Of a stretch of DNA of 64,000 nt, positions 9,231 to 19,100 are shown piece by piece. Within the stretch, counting starts at the first letter, position 1. Every line of letters starts with the position of its first letter. The notes beneath the pieces were generated by a model. It was not told the DNA's origin, searched no databases, and saw only the letters and a list, made by a program, of their open reading frames with translations. This DNA is from Bradyrhizobium sp. CSS354 (lineage in GTDB: Bacteria > Pseudomonadota > Alphaproteobacteria > Rhizobiales > Xanthobacteraceae). A program made the translations under genes and the position numbers. Location of the stretch: positions 1 to 64,000 of the forward strand of contig NZ_JAACFU010000021.1 of assembly GCF_029051725.1 (NCBI RefSeq). The letters run 5' to 3'.

Positions 9231-9455
9231 TCAGGCGGGCGCCCGATAGCGTGGCAGTGCTGGGTCGAGCACGCATGTGTTGTCAACTGGGCAAACCGCC
9301 ACGCATTGCGGTTCTTCAAAGTACCCGGCGCACTCGGTGCATATCTCCGAATCAATCAGGAAAACGCCGGCTACTTCGGAAATAGCAAGATTTGGGCATT
9401 GCGTTTCGCACGCTGAACAGCCCGTGCATTGCGAGGCGATGATCTTGAACGGCAT
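9231..9455 (-). CDS. fdxN: FdxN-type 2[4Fe-4S] ferredoxin
   Basis: The product has 74 residues. The first cluster motif is CTGCSACETQC and the second is CTECAGYFEEPQCVAVC, the extended spacing typical of nif-linked bacterial ferredoxins. It is a cytoplasmic electron carrier; in the FdxN/FrxA family it supports NifB and nitrogenase. It starts 16 bases after nifB stops, so it shares the nifB promoter. The C-terminal NTCVLDPALPRYRAPA tail is usual for the family. Confidence 0.92.
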   Translation of the reverse strand: MPFKIIASQCTGCSACETQCPNLAISEVAGVFLIDSEICTECAGYFEEPQCVAVCPVDNTCVLDPALPRYRAPA

Positions 9456-9471
9456 TGTCTGAACCCATTCT

Positions 9472-11025
9472 TCAGGCGGCGGAAATCAGCGCATTGTGGC
9501 GGGCCGGTTCGACCCGCTCAAGGTGCTTGATCTTCCGCTCATTGACTTTATCGAGATAGAGTTTGAACCAGGCGATCGCCGACGCATCGATGAACTCGCA
9601 GGCGTGCTGATCGACCGGCTCGATGCCGGCCTTGATCAATTCCGCCTTCGGGCAGCCGCCGATCTTCGACACGAATACGGCGTGGCAATCCTTGATAGCG
9701 CCGATGGCGATTTCGAGCTTGCTGTCCTCGCCATGGCCGCCCTGGCAATAGGGATGGATAGGACGATGACCAACGAATTTCGCGCCTGAAGTCGAGAGCT
9801 CGTAGATCTGGAACTCCTTGGCGTGACCGAAGTGCTGGTTGATCAATCCCGAGCCCTTGGTTGCAACCGCCACCAGTACTTTGATTTCGCTGGAAGCGCT
9901 GTCGAGCCCCGTGAGCTCCTCCTGCTTGGCCGCAAGCTTTGCGATGTGCGTTTTTTCGACTTCGGCCTGATATGCCTTTCGAGGCTGCTCGTCGTATTTG
10001 ATGTCCATCGCCATGATCTTTTCCACGGTGAACTCCGAGCCCCGGTCCTCTCCGAGCAGTCCGACGGCGTCGGCCCGGCACTGACGACAATGACGCATCA
10101 TGTTCATCTTGCCTTCGCAGCTATCCTGCAACGCTGTCACTTCCTGTGCGGTCGGACCGCGTTGCCCCCTGAGACCGAACACGGTGCCGTGCTCGGGCGA
10201 CGATATCAGCGGCATCACGTTATGCAGGAAGGCCCCGCGCGACTTCACAGCCTTGTTCACCTCGACCAGATGTTGATCGTTAATCCCGGGAATCATCACC
10301 GAGTTGACTTTGCACAGGATGCCGCGCGCGGTGAGCATCTCCACGCCCTGGAGCTGCCGATTGCTAAGGATGCTTGCCGCTTCAACGCCGGTGTAGCGCT
10401 TGTGGCGGTAAAAGATCCAGGGATAGATCTTCGCACCAATTTCGGGATCGATCATGTTGATCGTGATCGTCACGTGATCGATCTTGAGTCTTGCGATCGT
10501 ATCGACATGATCGGCTAGCGCAAGACCGTTCGTCGAGAGGCACAGCTTGATACCTGGCGCGAGCTTGTTCACAAGCTCGAACGTCTTGAATGTCTTGTCC
10601 GGATTCGCTAGCGGATCGCCAGGGCCGGCAACGCCGACCACGCTCATCTGAGGGATCGCGGAAGCGACCGCCAGCACCCTCTTGGCGGCCTGCTCCGGCG
10701 TCAACTTCTCGCTGACAATGCCGGGGCGCGATTCGTTGGCGCAATCGTATTTACGATTGCAGTAATTGCACTGGATATTGCAGGCGGGTGCGACCGCGAC
10801 ATGCATGCGGGCATAATGGTGGTGCGCCTCCTCGCTGTAGCAGGGATGGTTCTTCACCTTTTCCCAGATCTCATCGGGCAGATTGCTGATGCCGGTCTGA
10901 GATCCGCAGCTCGCCTTCCCGCTGGCGCCGATGGTACCGCAGCCCTTGTGCTTAGTGACCGCTTGCATGGTTTCGCTGATCTCGCCGCCGCCGCAGGATA
11001 CCTGGTGTTGCGCTGAAGTACTCAT
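9472..11025 (-). CDS. nifB: NifB, radical SAM FeMo-cofactor precursor synthase
   Basis: The product has 517 residues from the ATG at 11023-11025 (MSTSAQHQVSCGGG). A longer start would reach into the sigma-54 promoter and is rejected. The radical SAM motif is CNIQCNYCNRKYDC, followed by GVAGPGDPLANPDKT and LSTNGLAL for SAM binding. The C-terminal 130 residues form a NifX-like domain (INQHFGHAKEFQIYE, CQGGHGEDSKLE). NifB makes NifB-co, the 8Fe core with its central carbide, from [4Fe-4S] clusters in the cytoplasm. The gene heads the nifB-fdxN-nifZ unit and has its own sigma-54/NifA control region. Confidence 0.97.
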   Translation of the reverse strand: MSTSAQHQVSCGGGEISETMQAVTKHKGCGTIGASGKASCGSQTGISNLPDEIWEKVKNHPCYSEEAHHHYARMHVAVAPACNIQCNYCNRKYDCANESRPGIVSEKLTPEQAAKRVLAVASAIPQMSVVGVAGPGDPLANPDKTFKTFELVNKLAPGIKLCLSTNGLALADHVDTIARLKIDHVTITINMIDPEIGAKIYPWIFYRHKRYTGVEAASILSNRQLQGVEMLTARGILCKVNSVMIPGINDQHLVEVNKAVKSRGAFLHNVMPLISSPEHGTVFGLRGQRGPTAQEVTALQDSCEGKMNMMRHCRQCRADAVGLLGEDRGSEFTVEKIMAMDIKYDEQPRKAYQAEVEKTHIAKLAAKQEELTGLDSASSEIKVLVAVATKGSGLINQHFGHAKEFQIYELSTSGAKFVGHRPIHPYCQGGHGEDSKLEIAIGAIKDCHAVFVSKIGGCPKAELIKAGIEPVDQHACEFIDASAIAWFKLYLDKVNERKIKHLERVEPARHNALISAA

Positions 11026-11095
11026 TTTTCCAATTCTATTCGCAAGCCGAACCCTTCCGGCAAGCATCCACAGAGTCGTTTTCCGAAAAGCTAAG

Positions 11096-11111
11096 AGCAA
11101 CTGGCGTGCCA
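11096..11111 (-). promoter_or_regulatory. Sigma-54 promoter of nifB
   Basis: The minus strand reads TGGCACGCCAGTTGCT, matching TGGCACG-N4-TTGCW exactly, about 70 bases before the nifB start. A perfect NifA site lies about 80 bases further upstream. Confidence 0.9.
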
Positions 11112-11188
11112 TGCCTGCAACAAATGACTTTTGCGGTTTGCCTCAAGTAGTTAGGTAACGCTCGCTCGAATGTCGGTTTATCAACTCA

Positions 11189-11204
11189 TGTTGGAAAGCT
11201 GACA
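11189..11204. promoter_or_regulatory. NifA upstream activator site of nifB
   Basis: TGT-TGGAAAGCTG-ACA matches the TGT-N10-ACA consensus exactly. It sits about 80 bases upstream of the nifB -24/-12 element, the usual distance for NifA acting by DNA looping. Confidence 0.85.
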
Positions 11205-11416
11205 GAGATTGCGATCACAAGAGCGCTGGCAGCGTTGTTTTGAGACGGGTTGGCTGCTTCACCTATGCCCTTGGCAAAACGAAAGGGCGGGTGGCCGGTC
11301 ACGCCAGGCCCAAGCCAGGGGAATGGTGTCGCGTTCCTCCCAGGTGCCTGAAGGCCCAGCCACGAATAGCTTCCGCATCCGCCGGTTGGCGAGGTTCTGT
11401 GGAACCGCGGCATTCA

Positions 11417-11638
11417 TCATTCGGTTGCTTCGCCGCCGCGCTTCTTGGCGTTGACAGTGATTGGTAGGGTGGTGTCACTCGCCATCGCGGGTAGGTCGAG
11501 CACCCAGCCGTTCGCGATTCTGATCCAACCGCCCCACAGCGTCTCGTGCTCCCATTCGACGATCGGCTCCTCAAGATCCTTCTTGGGCACATAAATCGAA
11601 AGGCCCGTCTCGGGCGAACGGCGAATCATAACCTTCAT
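11417..11638 (-). CDS. nifT: NifT/FixU small protein
   Basis: The product has 73 residues starting MKVMIRRSPETGLSIYVPKK. With DLEEPIVEWE, LWGGWIRIANGW and LDLPAM it matches the NifT/FixU family, a small protein of unclear role in nitrogenase maturation. The ATG overlaps the nifS stop (ATGA at 11635-11638), so the two are translationally coupled. The C-terminus ends in a basic, low-complexity tail (VNAKKRGGEATE). Confidence 0.9.
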   Translation of the reverse strand: MKVMIRRSPETGLSIYVPKKDLEEPIVEWEHETLWGGWIRIANGWVLDLPAMASDTTLPITVNAKKRGGEATE

Positions 11639-12846
11639 GGGAGCTCCGCACGTTGTGAGCTCTCGCCCGCGCGCTCCTGATACGCACGCCACAAGGCTCT
11701 CTGTTTGGCAGTGATGTCCGGCATGACTTGCAGGACACGGTCGATCTCATCTGGCGCCGTCTCGCGCGACAGCGAGAAGCGAACCGCGCCGCGCAAAAAG
11801 GCCGGTGGTACTCTCATCGCGCGCAGGACATGGGATGGCTCCATCGAGCCGGACGCGCAGGCTGCACCGAGTGAGACGGCAATTCCGTTGTGGTTCAGGT
11901 GGTGGACGATGGCCTCGGCCTCGAGATGCTCGAAAGCAATGTTAGACGTATTTGGCAAGCGGTTCTTGACATGGCCAAGCACGATGCAACAGCCGTGAGC
12001 GAGGATGCCCTGCTCCAGCCGGTCGCGAAGGGCGCCAATCTGCATCTGGTCTTGTATGAGGTTTGCCGCAGCAAGTTCCGCCGCCTTGCCGAGTCCAACA
12101 ATACCCGGAACGTTTTGGGTACCAGCGCGGCGACGCCGCTCTTGTACGCCGCCGAAAAGCAGCGGCCGGAACTTGACGTCCCTGCGCACGTACAGCGCGC
12201 CGATCCCCTTCGGACCATGGAGCTTGTGCCCGGAGAGCGACAGCATGTCGATGTCCGTAGCCTTCAGGTCAATCGGAATTCGGCCGACCGCCTGGACTGC
12301 GTCGGTGTGAAAGAGCGCGCCGACTGATCGCGCCATCTTGGCGAGGGACTTCACCGGAAAGATCGTACCGGTCTCATTATTGGCCCACATGACCGAGGCG
12401 ACTGACGTGCGCCTCGACAATGCGTTGCGATAAGTCTCGATGTCAAGTCGGCCGCTGGCATCTACCGGAATGACATGGGTCTTGATTCCTCGTCGACCCA
12501 ACTCCTGGGTAAGGGACAGCACGGCCGGATGCTCAACGGCCGTTGTGACGATCTCGTCGCGCCCCTCCTGCACGGCGAGCGCAGACAGAATCGCTGTGTT
12601 AATGGCTTCAGTCCCGCCCGAGGTGAAGACGATCTCATGATCGAATGCAGCGCCAATGAGGGACTGCAGGTTCCGGCGCGCCTGTTTCAATGCGGGCGCA
12701 ACCTCGCTGCCGAATGCATGCGCGGAGGACGCATTGCCGAATTGTGTAGAGAAGAATGGCAGCATCGCCGCAACGACCAACGGATGTGCGCGGGTCGTCG
12801 CGTTGTTATCCAGGTAGATCGGCCGCACGGACTGTCCGCTCTGCAC
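11635..12846 (-). CDS. nifS: NifS cysteine desulfurase
   Basis: The product has 403 residues, a usual length for NifS. It contains YLDNNATT at the start, FTSGGTEAINTA, HTDAVQAVG, the PLP lysine in LSLSGHKLHGPKG and the catalytic cysteine in GAACASGSMEP. It mobilises sulfur from L-cysteine for nitrogenase Fe-S clusters, working with the NifU-type scaffold encoded just upstream. The frame begins with GTG at 12844-12846, directly after the nifU stop; a second GTG six codons later is an equally possible start. The stop overlaps nifT. Confidence 0.95.
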   Translation of the reverse strand: MQSGQSVRPIYLDNNATTRAHPLVVAAMLPFFSTQFGNASSAHAFGSEVAPALKQARRNLQSLIGAAFDHEIVFTSGGTEAINTAILSALAVQEGRDEIVTTAVEHPAVLSLTQELGRRGIKTHVIPVDASGRLDIETYRNALSRRTSVASVMWANNETGTIFPVKSLAKMARSVGALFHTDAVQAVGRIPIDLKATDIDMLSLSGHKLHGPKGIGALYVRRDVKFRPLLFGGVQERRRRAGTQNVPGIVGLGKAAELAAANLIQDQMQIGALRDRLEQGILAHGCCIVLGHVKNRLPNTSNIAFEHLEAEAIVHHLNHNGIAVSLGAACASGSMEPSHVLRAMRVPPAFLRGAVRFSLSRETAPDEIDRVLQVMPDITAKQRALWRAYQERAGESSQRAELP

Positions 12847-13116
12847 TTAATGTCGCCCTTTGGCAGCTCCGCGGAGCGGGATCAGGCGGACGAACTCGCC
12901 GAGCCGCTCGATCAGACGCGCCTGAATGGCCGCGAGCGTCGTGCCCGCAAGCTTGCATGACATGCAGGCGCCGGTCAGCCTGACGATGAGCTCACGATCT
13001 CCACGATCCCGCCTGAGGCTCGCCCGATTCTCATCGAGCACGGCTCCGACAATTTGCTCGCAATCGGAAGGCTCAGAAATCCGAGGCTGCTTCGTTGGTG
13101 CAATCTTGATGCCCAT
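12847..13116 (-). CDS. nifU: NifU C-terminal-domain (Nfu-type) scaffold protein
   Basis: The product has 89 residues. It corresponds only to the Nfu-like C-terminal domain of NifU, with its CxxC motif in LTGACMSCKLAGTTL that can hold a [4Fe-4S] cluster. The IscU-like N-terminal domain and the central [2Fe-2S] domain of classical NifU are absent. Such short NifU forms occur in rhizobia. It sits between the IscA-type gene and nifS and directly abuts nifS, indicating a cluster-assembly role in one operon. Confidence 0.85.
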   Translation of the reverse strand: MGIKIAPTKQPRISEPSDCEQIVGAVLDENRASLRRDRGDRELIVRLTGACMSCKLAGTTLAAIQARLIERLGEFVRLIPLRGAAKGRH

Positions 13117-13155
13117 GTTTCGAAGCCCTTCTATTGCGGATGGTCGAGGACGGGC

Positions 13156-13476
13156 TCACCTGCACGGTTTGTCGCAGGAGCAGCTCGACTTGGCATTTGG
13201 ATTGTCGAATCGGAACCCCGATCCTTCGGGCGACAGCACGAAATCGATCGTGGTACCGTTGAGATGCTCTTGGGTCGCGCTGTCGACGAAGAGTTTGATG
13301 CCGTCTAGCTCGACCACGGCATCATCGGAGCTCGGCCCGTGCGCGAGATCCATCTTGTACGTGAACCCTTCGCAGCCGCCGCCATCGACCATGATCCGCA
13401 GGCCGCTCGCCGGCTGCCCTGTCGTGGAGATTGCGGCCCTCAATGCGTTGATGGCGTTATCCGTTAGGTTGATCAT
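13156..13476 (-). CDS. IscA/HesB-type Fe-S assembly protein
   Basis: The product has 106 residues, typical for A-type carriers. Conserved blocks are LRIMVDGGGCEGFTYKMD, the first cluster cysteine region, VFVD-like KLFVDSATQEHLNGTTIDFV and a C-terminal cysteine cluster in SSCSCDKPC where the family usually has CGC. It carries Fe-S clusters in the cytoplasm and is the first gene of the iscA-nifU-nifS-nifT unit. The gene called iscN in Bradyrhizobium nif clusters is of this type. A sigma-54 promoter lies 38 bases upstream of the start, with a NifA site behind it. Confidence 0.9.
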   Translation of the reverse strand: MINLTDNAINALRAAISTTGQPASGLRIMVDGGGCEGFTYKMDLAHGPSSDDAVVELDGIKLFVDSATQEHLNGTTIDFVLSPEGSGFRFDNPNAKSSCSCDKPCR

Positions 13477-13514
13477 TTTTGACTCGCTTTCAGGTCTTGT
13501 CGCAAGGCACGTTT

Positions 13515-13530
13515 CGCAAATCCCATGCCA
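13515..13530 (-). promoter_or_regulatory. Sigma-54 promoter of the iscA-nifUST unit
   Basis: The minus strand reads TGGCATGGGATTTGCG, matching TGGCAYG-N4-TTGC with the correct GG-N10-GC spacing, 38 bases before the IscA-type gene. Confidence 0.85.
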
Positions 13531-13590
13531 GTCGAGATGCAGCTGAAATGAAGGATTTGCGTGCGGCCACTGTTCGATTCACGACTTGTG

Positions 13591-13606
13591 TGTCGGGTTT
13601 TCGACA
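13591..13606. promoter_or_regulatory. NifA activator site between divergent promoters
   Basis: TGT-CGGGTTTTCG-ACA is a perfect NifA site. It lies about 60 bases upstream of the minus-strand promoter at 13515-13530 and about 110 bases upstream of the plus-strand promoter at 13714-13729, so it may serve both. Confidence 0.8.
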
Positions 13607-13713
13607 CGAGGCTTCCCGGCCGCCGCGTCATCCGGCCAAGACCTCGCGACGGTGCCAGCACGTATTCATGCACATAGCGCCAAGCTGCCGCCTACGCCGC
13701 GGAGATAGCGTGA

Positions 13714-13729
13714 CGGCAAACAACTTGCA
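13714..13729 (+). promoter_or_regulatory. Probable sigma-54 promoter of the divergent gene at 13.8 kb
   Basis: CGGCAAACAACTTGCA keeps GG and GC ten bases apart and a perfect TTGCA box, with deviations in the outer -24 bases. It lies 66 bases before the ATG at 13795. Confidence 0.55.
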
Positions 13730-13794
13730 TAAGCGTAGCGGACACGTCGCTTTGCGCGACGCGTGCACACCACGCATTGATGAGGAGCCTTTCC

Positions 13795-14385
13795 ATGACG
13801 TCGATTGACAACACTGCTCTTGGCCCGTTGGACAAGGAGGGGCGGCTATTGAATGCGGTGCTTAAGAGTGAAACAACGAAGTTGGGGCGATTTGGATTCC
13901 GGGGCGACATCGCGCTGAAGTTCCAAGCTCAGCTGGCTGACGAAAAACGACCACCGGACTATTCCATCGAACAAGTTCTTGCGATCGCGCAGGAAGGCGA
14001 GCCGACCATCCCAGTCCTTGCCGGATATCTGCATTCCTTCGCGTATCTACCCGAGGCCGCAAAGGTGCTGGATAGCAGGCTGAGCCCCAAAGGCAGCTAT
14101 TTCATCTTCTGCAACAACATCGATCTGCTCGCGAAGTACCGCGTCAAGATAGGCGACATCACCTTCCGCATTCTGCCTTGCGACGAATCGACAGTGTGGA
14201 AGGAGATGATGGACCTAGCCGGCGTCGACAAGAATGACATCAAGAAGTTCGGTGCGGCCGGTAGGCTCGACTACTTGCTCGACGCGGCCAAGGACATCGG
14301 TGGATCATACAGCGAGATCTCATACGAGGACGGTTTGGCCAAAATGGAGCCGGTGAAGAACAGAGGCGAAAACCGCCCGGTCTGA
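13795..14385 (+). CDS. Hypothetical protein, candidate NifA-regulated gene
   Basis: The product has 196 residues from MTSIDNTALGPLDKEG. The ATG at 13795 is preceded by GAGGAG, which favours it over a start six codons upstream. There is no signal peptide or membrane segment. Visible stretches include FGFRGDIALKFQAQLAD, GSYFIFCNNIDLLAKYRVKI and an acidic C-terminal third. I do not recognise the family. It is divergent from the iscA-nifUST unit and a sigma-54-like promoter plus NifA site lie upstream, so a symbiotic nitrogen-fixation role is inferred from context. Coding composition and the good ribosome site support a real gene. Confidence 0.65.
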   Translation: MTSIDNTALGPLDKEGRLLNAVLKSETTKLGRFGFRGDIALKFQAQLADEKRPPDYSIEQVLAIAQEGEPTIPVLAGYLHSFAYLPEAAKVLDSRLSPKGSYFIFCNNIDLLAKYRVKIGDITFRILPCDESTVWKEMMDLAGVDKNDIKKFGAAGRLDYLLDAAKDIGGSYSEISYEDGLAKMEPVKNRGENRPV

Positions 14386-15110
14386 GGCATCGCTTCAGAC
14401 CCCCTCGCCAGCTCGACGAGTCTGCCGCAGAGAGAGTCACTGCCCCCAGAGCGAGTCACTGTACCGCCTCGCCTGGGACTGGCTCTGACACCCTCGTGAT
14501 GGACTTCTCGGCCTACGTTTGGGAGATCACACGACCGCTCTGCTAAGCGCGTGTTGGTCATGAGTGCTGTCGTCAATTACACCGAGGGTCGGCTGGCCGC
14601 GAGGGTCCAGCTGACTGCGTCCATCGGGATCGGAACATTCCAATGATGATCGGCTCATGATCGCGGTCATATTTCAGAGGGCTGATCGACGGTGTATGGA
14701 TCAGCTTTGGCGTTGTGCTCCAGGCCTTTGCTGGCCTGAGCGGAGCTGGGATGTCGCGCGAGGAGCGATCACTGTGCTGATGTTCAAGGAAGACCGCAGG
14801 TGATCGGCACGCTCAGCGGCTGGGCGATCACCGTGCTGCGGAAAGCCGGCGCATCCGCGAGTGCGAGGAGCACGGCTGGACACAGGACCGCGCCGACCCG
14901 CATGCGCGCCAACGAGCCTGCGAACTCGCTCGGCAAGATCCGCCGCAAGGAGTGTCGGGGGACGAAGCTGTCGCTGAACTGGTCGAGGTGCTGGACTCGA
15001 TCGGAGATACCTGCCCGAGTGCCCGCCGCTGTAATCCACAGCACGCGCGAGAGGTCGAGCAGGCGGGTGGATTTCTCCTTCAGCCTCGGCTTCGGCCATC
15101 CGCGGCGTCC
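14386..15110. other. Gap without recognisable gene
   Basis: About 725 bases with only short, unconvincing frames on either strand. I see no promoter match, IS remnant or RNA gene. Confidence 0.4.
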
Positions 15111-15320
15111 TTAAGGATTGCTCACGAAGGTTGCTGTTTCGATGCGGAGCAGATCGAGCGCGGCAAACGGGATCAAGGCTAGCAAGCACCAGAAGAAATA
15201 GAAGGATGCGACCGCTTCGTATGGCGCTATCGAGCCGACCGTGTCGGATGACAGCTTGGCCGCAGCGCGCTTCATCTTGTAAGCAGTGAAGTCGATGATT
15301 GTTGCCGAGGTCTTTGTCAT
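15111..15320 (-). CDS. Small single-span membrane protein
   Basis: The product has 69 residues. The N-terminus TKTSATIIDFTAYKMKRA is basic and is followed by one hydrophobic helix (ASFYFFWCLLALIPFAALDL). Short proteins starting in this way occur repeatedly in Bradyrhizobium genomes, to my recollection, but have no known function. The ribosome site is weak (GGACG about ten bases upstream). No partner gene is adjacent. Confidence 0.45.
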   Translation of the reverse strand: MTKTSATIIDFTAYKMKRAAAKLSSDTVGSIAPYEAVASFYFFWCLLALIPFAALDLLRIETATFVSNP

Positions 15321-16195
15321 CTGCTTCGTCCACTCACTCTTGAAAGCGTCACGCCTGAGTCCATGGTTGCAGCAGAACTATTCTGCCGGCGTCCATCTTG
15401 CGAGAGCACGGGGCGGCGGCAGCGAGTCGGGTGCCACGCGTCAAGCAGTTCGCAAGAAGCGAAATCATTTGTGGTCGGCCTCGCGCCGCGCGTAGAAGCG
15501 GTTGACGCACTTCCTAGAACAAAGCGCTGTTTGCCGGCAGTGGTAGCGGATAAGCCCGAATCTTCCCACCGCATACCGAACCTCGCTGACCCGTGGGTGG
15601 AAGCAGGATAGTCATTGCGCATTCTCGCCTTCATGTCGGCGTCACCTGGGATCTCCCCCATGTATCTTCCATTTCGCGACACAGCTCGCAGTTCAACTGC
15701 GGGGTCGCCAATTGCGATGCTTGTGGCATGTACGGACCACCGGCGCAGAGTGTGACACTGGTGTGCGCCTCCGTGGCAAAAGCGGCGCGCGCTATTCCAA
15801 GCGCCGGGATTGCCTACAGTAAGGGACAATTGATCTTGATTGATGCAATCAGCAGGGCAGTGACGATGAAATCATGCGACTTTTTGCCGATCTTCGATGG
15901 ACTTCAACTGACCAGGCGACGGCGAGCGTATAGCAGCCCTCACCTGCTGTCCTGCAACCCTCACTGTCATTGCGCTCCAGGCGCCCCGATCCCGTACCTT
16001 CCTCAGAACGACGCGTAGCGGACGTCAAAACGATCTCGCGTGATCACGAGGCAGGAACGTCTCAGCCGGCCCTCTCGTGAGGATCTGCTTCGGGGTGCGC
16101 TGGCCGGACGCGTGTGGGAGCGGTGTTAGCGCTTTATCATCATCGGGCGCGTGCGGTGTTCGGTACGTCGGTGGTACTGTCTCAGCTTCCGGAGC
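15321..16195. other. Gap without recognisable gene
   Basis: About 875 bases between the small membrane protein and the end of gltB. Only overlapping short frames with no conserved motif are present. A gltD gene, which would normally follow gltB, is not here. Confidence 0.4.
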
Positions 16196-19100
16196 TCAAT
16201 CGCGATTCGGCTCGGCGTCCGCGTTGGCGGCCATTTCGCGCAGTGCGCGCCGGTACTCGACCGGCATCACCTTGCGGAATTTGGGCAGCCAGTCCTTCCA
16301 GTTGGCCAGGATGTCGGCGGCACGCCTGGAGCCGGTCGCCTTGGCATGGCGCGTGATCAGGACGTGGAGCCGCTCGACGTCGGAGGCGAGCAGATCCTTG
16401 AACACGTCGACCCGGCCGTGCGCCTCGAGGTCACCGGAGTGGTGATAGGTGCCGGCGTTGATCAGCTCTTCCGACAGGACCGGCTCGAGCTCGACCATCG
16501 CCATGTTGCACAGCCTGTCGAAGTCGCCGGTCTCGTCCAGCACATAGGCGATGCCGCCCGACATGCCGGCCGCGAAGTTGCGCCCGGTCTTGCCGAGCAC
16601 GACCACGATGCCGCCGGTCATGTATTCGCAGCAATGATCGCCCGCGCCCTCGACCACCGCCACGGCGCCGGAATTTCGCACGGCAAAACGCTCGCCGGCG
16701 ATGCCGCGGAAGTAGCACTCGCCTTGAATGGCGCCGTACATCACGGTGTTTCCGACGATGATGCTCTCTTCCGGCACGATGCCGCTGTTGGCCGGCGGCT
16801 TGACGATGATCTTGCCGCCCGAGAGGCCCTTGCCGACATAGTCGTTGGCCTCGCCTTCGAGCTCGAAGGTGACGCCTTGCGCCAGCCAGGCGCCGAAGGC
16901 CTGGCCGGCGGTGCCCTTGAGGCTGACATGGATGGTTTCATGCGGCAGGCCGGCATGGCCGTAGATCTTGGCGACCGCACCCGACAGCATCGCGCCCGCG
17001 GAGCGGTTGGTGCTGTTGATCTTGGCCTCGATCTTCACCGGCGCACCGCGGTCGAGCGCAGGCGTCGCCTGCTCGATCAGCGTGCGGTCGAGCACCGCTT
17101 CCAGATGATGGTTCTGGCGCTCGGAGTGATAGATCTTCTGGCCCTTCTCTTCCTTCTGCTTGACGAAGAGCTTGGAGAAATCGAGCCCCTTGGCCTTCCA
17201 GTGCGCGACCAGCTTGGTCTGGTCGAGCAGCTGCACCTGGCCGATCATCTCGTTGAAGCTGCGGAAGCCGAGCGAGGCCATGATCTCGCGGACCTCCTCG
17301 GCAACGAAGAAGAAGTAGTTGATCACATGCTCGGGCTGGCCGGTGAAGCGCTTGCGCAGGACCGGGTCCTGGGTCGCGACGCCGACCGGGCAGGTGTTGA
17401 GATGGCACTTGCGCATCATGACGCAGCCGGCCGCGATCAAGGGCGCGGTGGCGAAGCCGAACTCGTCGGCGCCGAGCAGCGCGCCGATCACGACGTCACG
17501 GCCGGTGCGGAAGCCGCCGTCGACCTGGACCACGATGCGGCTGCGCAGCCGCTCGCGCACCAGCGTCTGGTGGGTCTCGGCGAGGCCGATCTCCCACGGT
17601 GACCCCGCGTGCTTGATCGAGGTCAGCGGCGAAGCGCCGGTGCCGCCCTCGAAGCCCGCGATGGTGACATGATCAGCGCGCGCCTTGGCGACGCCGGCGG
17701 CCACCGTGCCGACGCCGATCTCCGAGACGAGCTTGACCGAGACCGCGCCGTCCGGGTTGACGTTCTTGAGGTCGTAGATCAGCTGCGCCAGATCCTCGAT
17801 CGAGTAGATGTCGTGGTGCGGCGGCGGCGAGATCAGACCGACACCCGGCGTGGAGTGACGCACCTTTGCGATGGTCGCGTCGACCTTGTGGCCGGGCAGC
17901 TGGCCGCCTTCGCCGGGCTTGGCACCCTGCGCCATCTTGATCTGCATCATGTCGGAGTTGACGAGATACTCCGTGGTGACGCCGAAGCGGCCCGAGGCGA
18001 CCTGCTTGATTGCCGAGCGCATGCTGTCGCCGTTCGGCATCGGCTTGAAGCGATCGGCTTCCTCGCCGCCTTCGCCGGTGTTCGACTTGCCGCCGATCCG
18101 GTTCATGGCAATCGCGAGCGTGGTGTGCGCCTCGCGCGAGATCGAGCCGAAGCTCATCGCGCCGGTGGCGAAACGCTTGACGATGTCCTTGGCCGGCTCG
18201 ACCTGGTCGAGCGGCACCGGCTTGCGCTTCTCTTCGTCCGCGCTCTTGATCCGGAACAGGCCGCGCAGCGTCAGCAGGCGCTCCGACTGCTCGTTGAGGA
18301 TCTTGGCGAAGTCGCGATAGTCTTTCAGCGAATTGCCGCCCACGGCGTTCTGAAGCAGCCTCACCGACTTGGCGGTCCAGGCATGGTTTTCGCCGCGGCT
18401 GCGATAGGCATATTCGCCGCCGACATCGAGCGAGGTCTTGTAAACGAGCGCATCGCCGAACGCGTCGGCATGGCGGCGCACCGCCTCTTCGGCGATCTCG
18501 CCAAGACCGACGCCCTCGACCCGGGTATGCGTGCCGGCAAAGAATTTTCCGACGAATTCCGCCTTCAGGCCGATGGCGTCGAAGATCTGCGCGCCGCAAT
18601 AGGACTGGTAGGTCGAGATGCCCATCTTGGACATCACCTTGAGCAGGCCCTTGCCGATCGACTTGATGTAGCGCTTGACGATCTCGTAGTCGTCGAGCGA
18701 GCCGGGCAGGCGGTCCTTCATCGCGATGATGGTCTCGAACGCCAGATACGGATTGATCGCTTCCGCGCCGTAGCCGGCGAGACAGGCGAAGTGATGCACT
18801 TCGCGCGGCTCGCCGGATTCGACGACGAGGCCGACCGAGGTGCGCAGGCCGGTGCGGATCAGATGGTGATGCACGGACGCACAAGCCAGCAGCGACGGGA
18901 TCGGCACCCGGTCGGTGCCGACCATGCGGTCGGACAAGATGATGATGTTGACGCCTTCGCGCACCGCGCTCTCGGCGCGCGCGCAGAGCTCGTCCAGCAC
19001 CTGGTCCATGCCGGCCGCGCCGAGACCGGCGTGGAAGGTTGTGTCGAGCGCGCGCGACTTGAAGTGGGTTTCGGCCACGTCCGAGATCGAGCGGATCTTT

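Noticed and set aside
8195..9355. A 386-codon minus-strand frame
   Set aside because: It overlaps fdxN in another frame, has serine/arginine-rich composition typical of non-coding GC-rich DNA and lacks motifs except near its start region around 9222.
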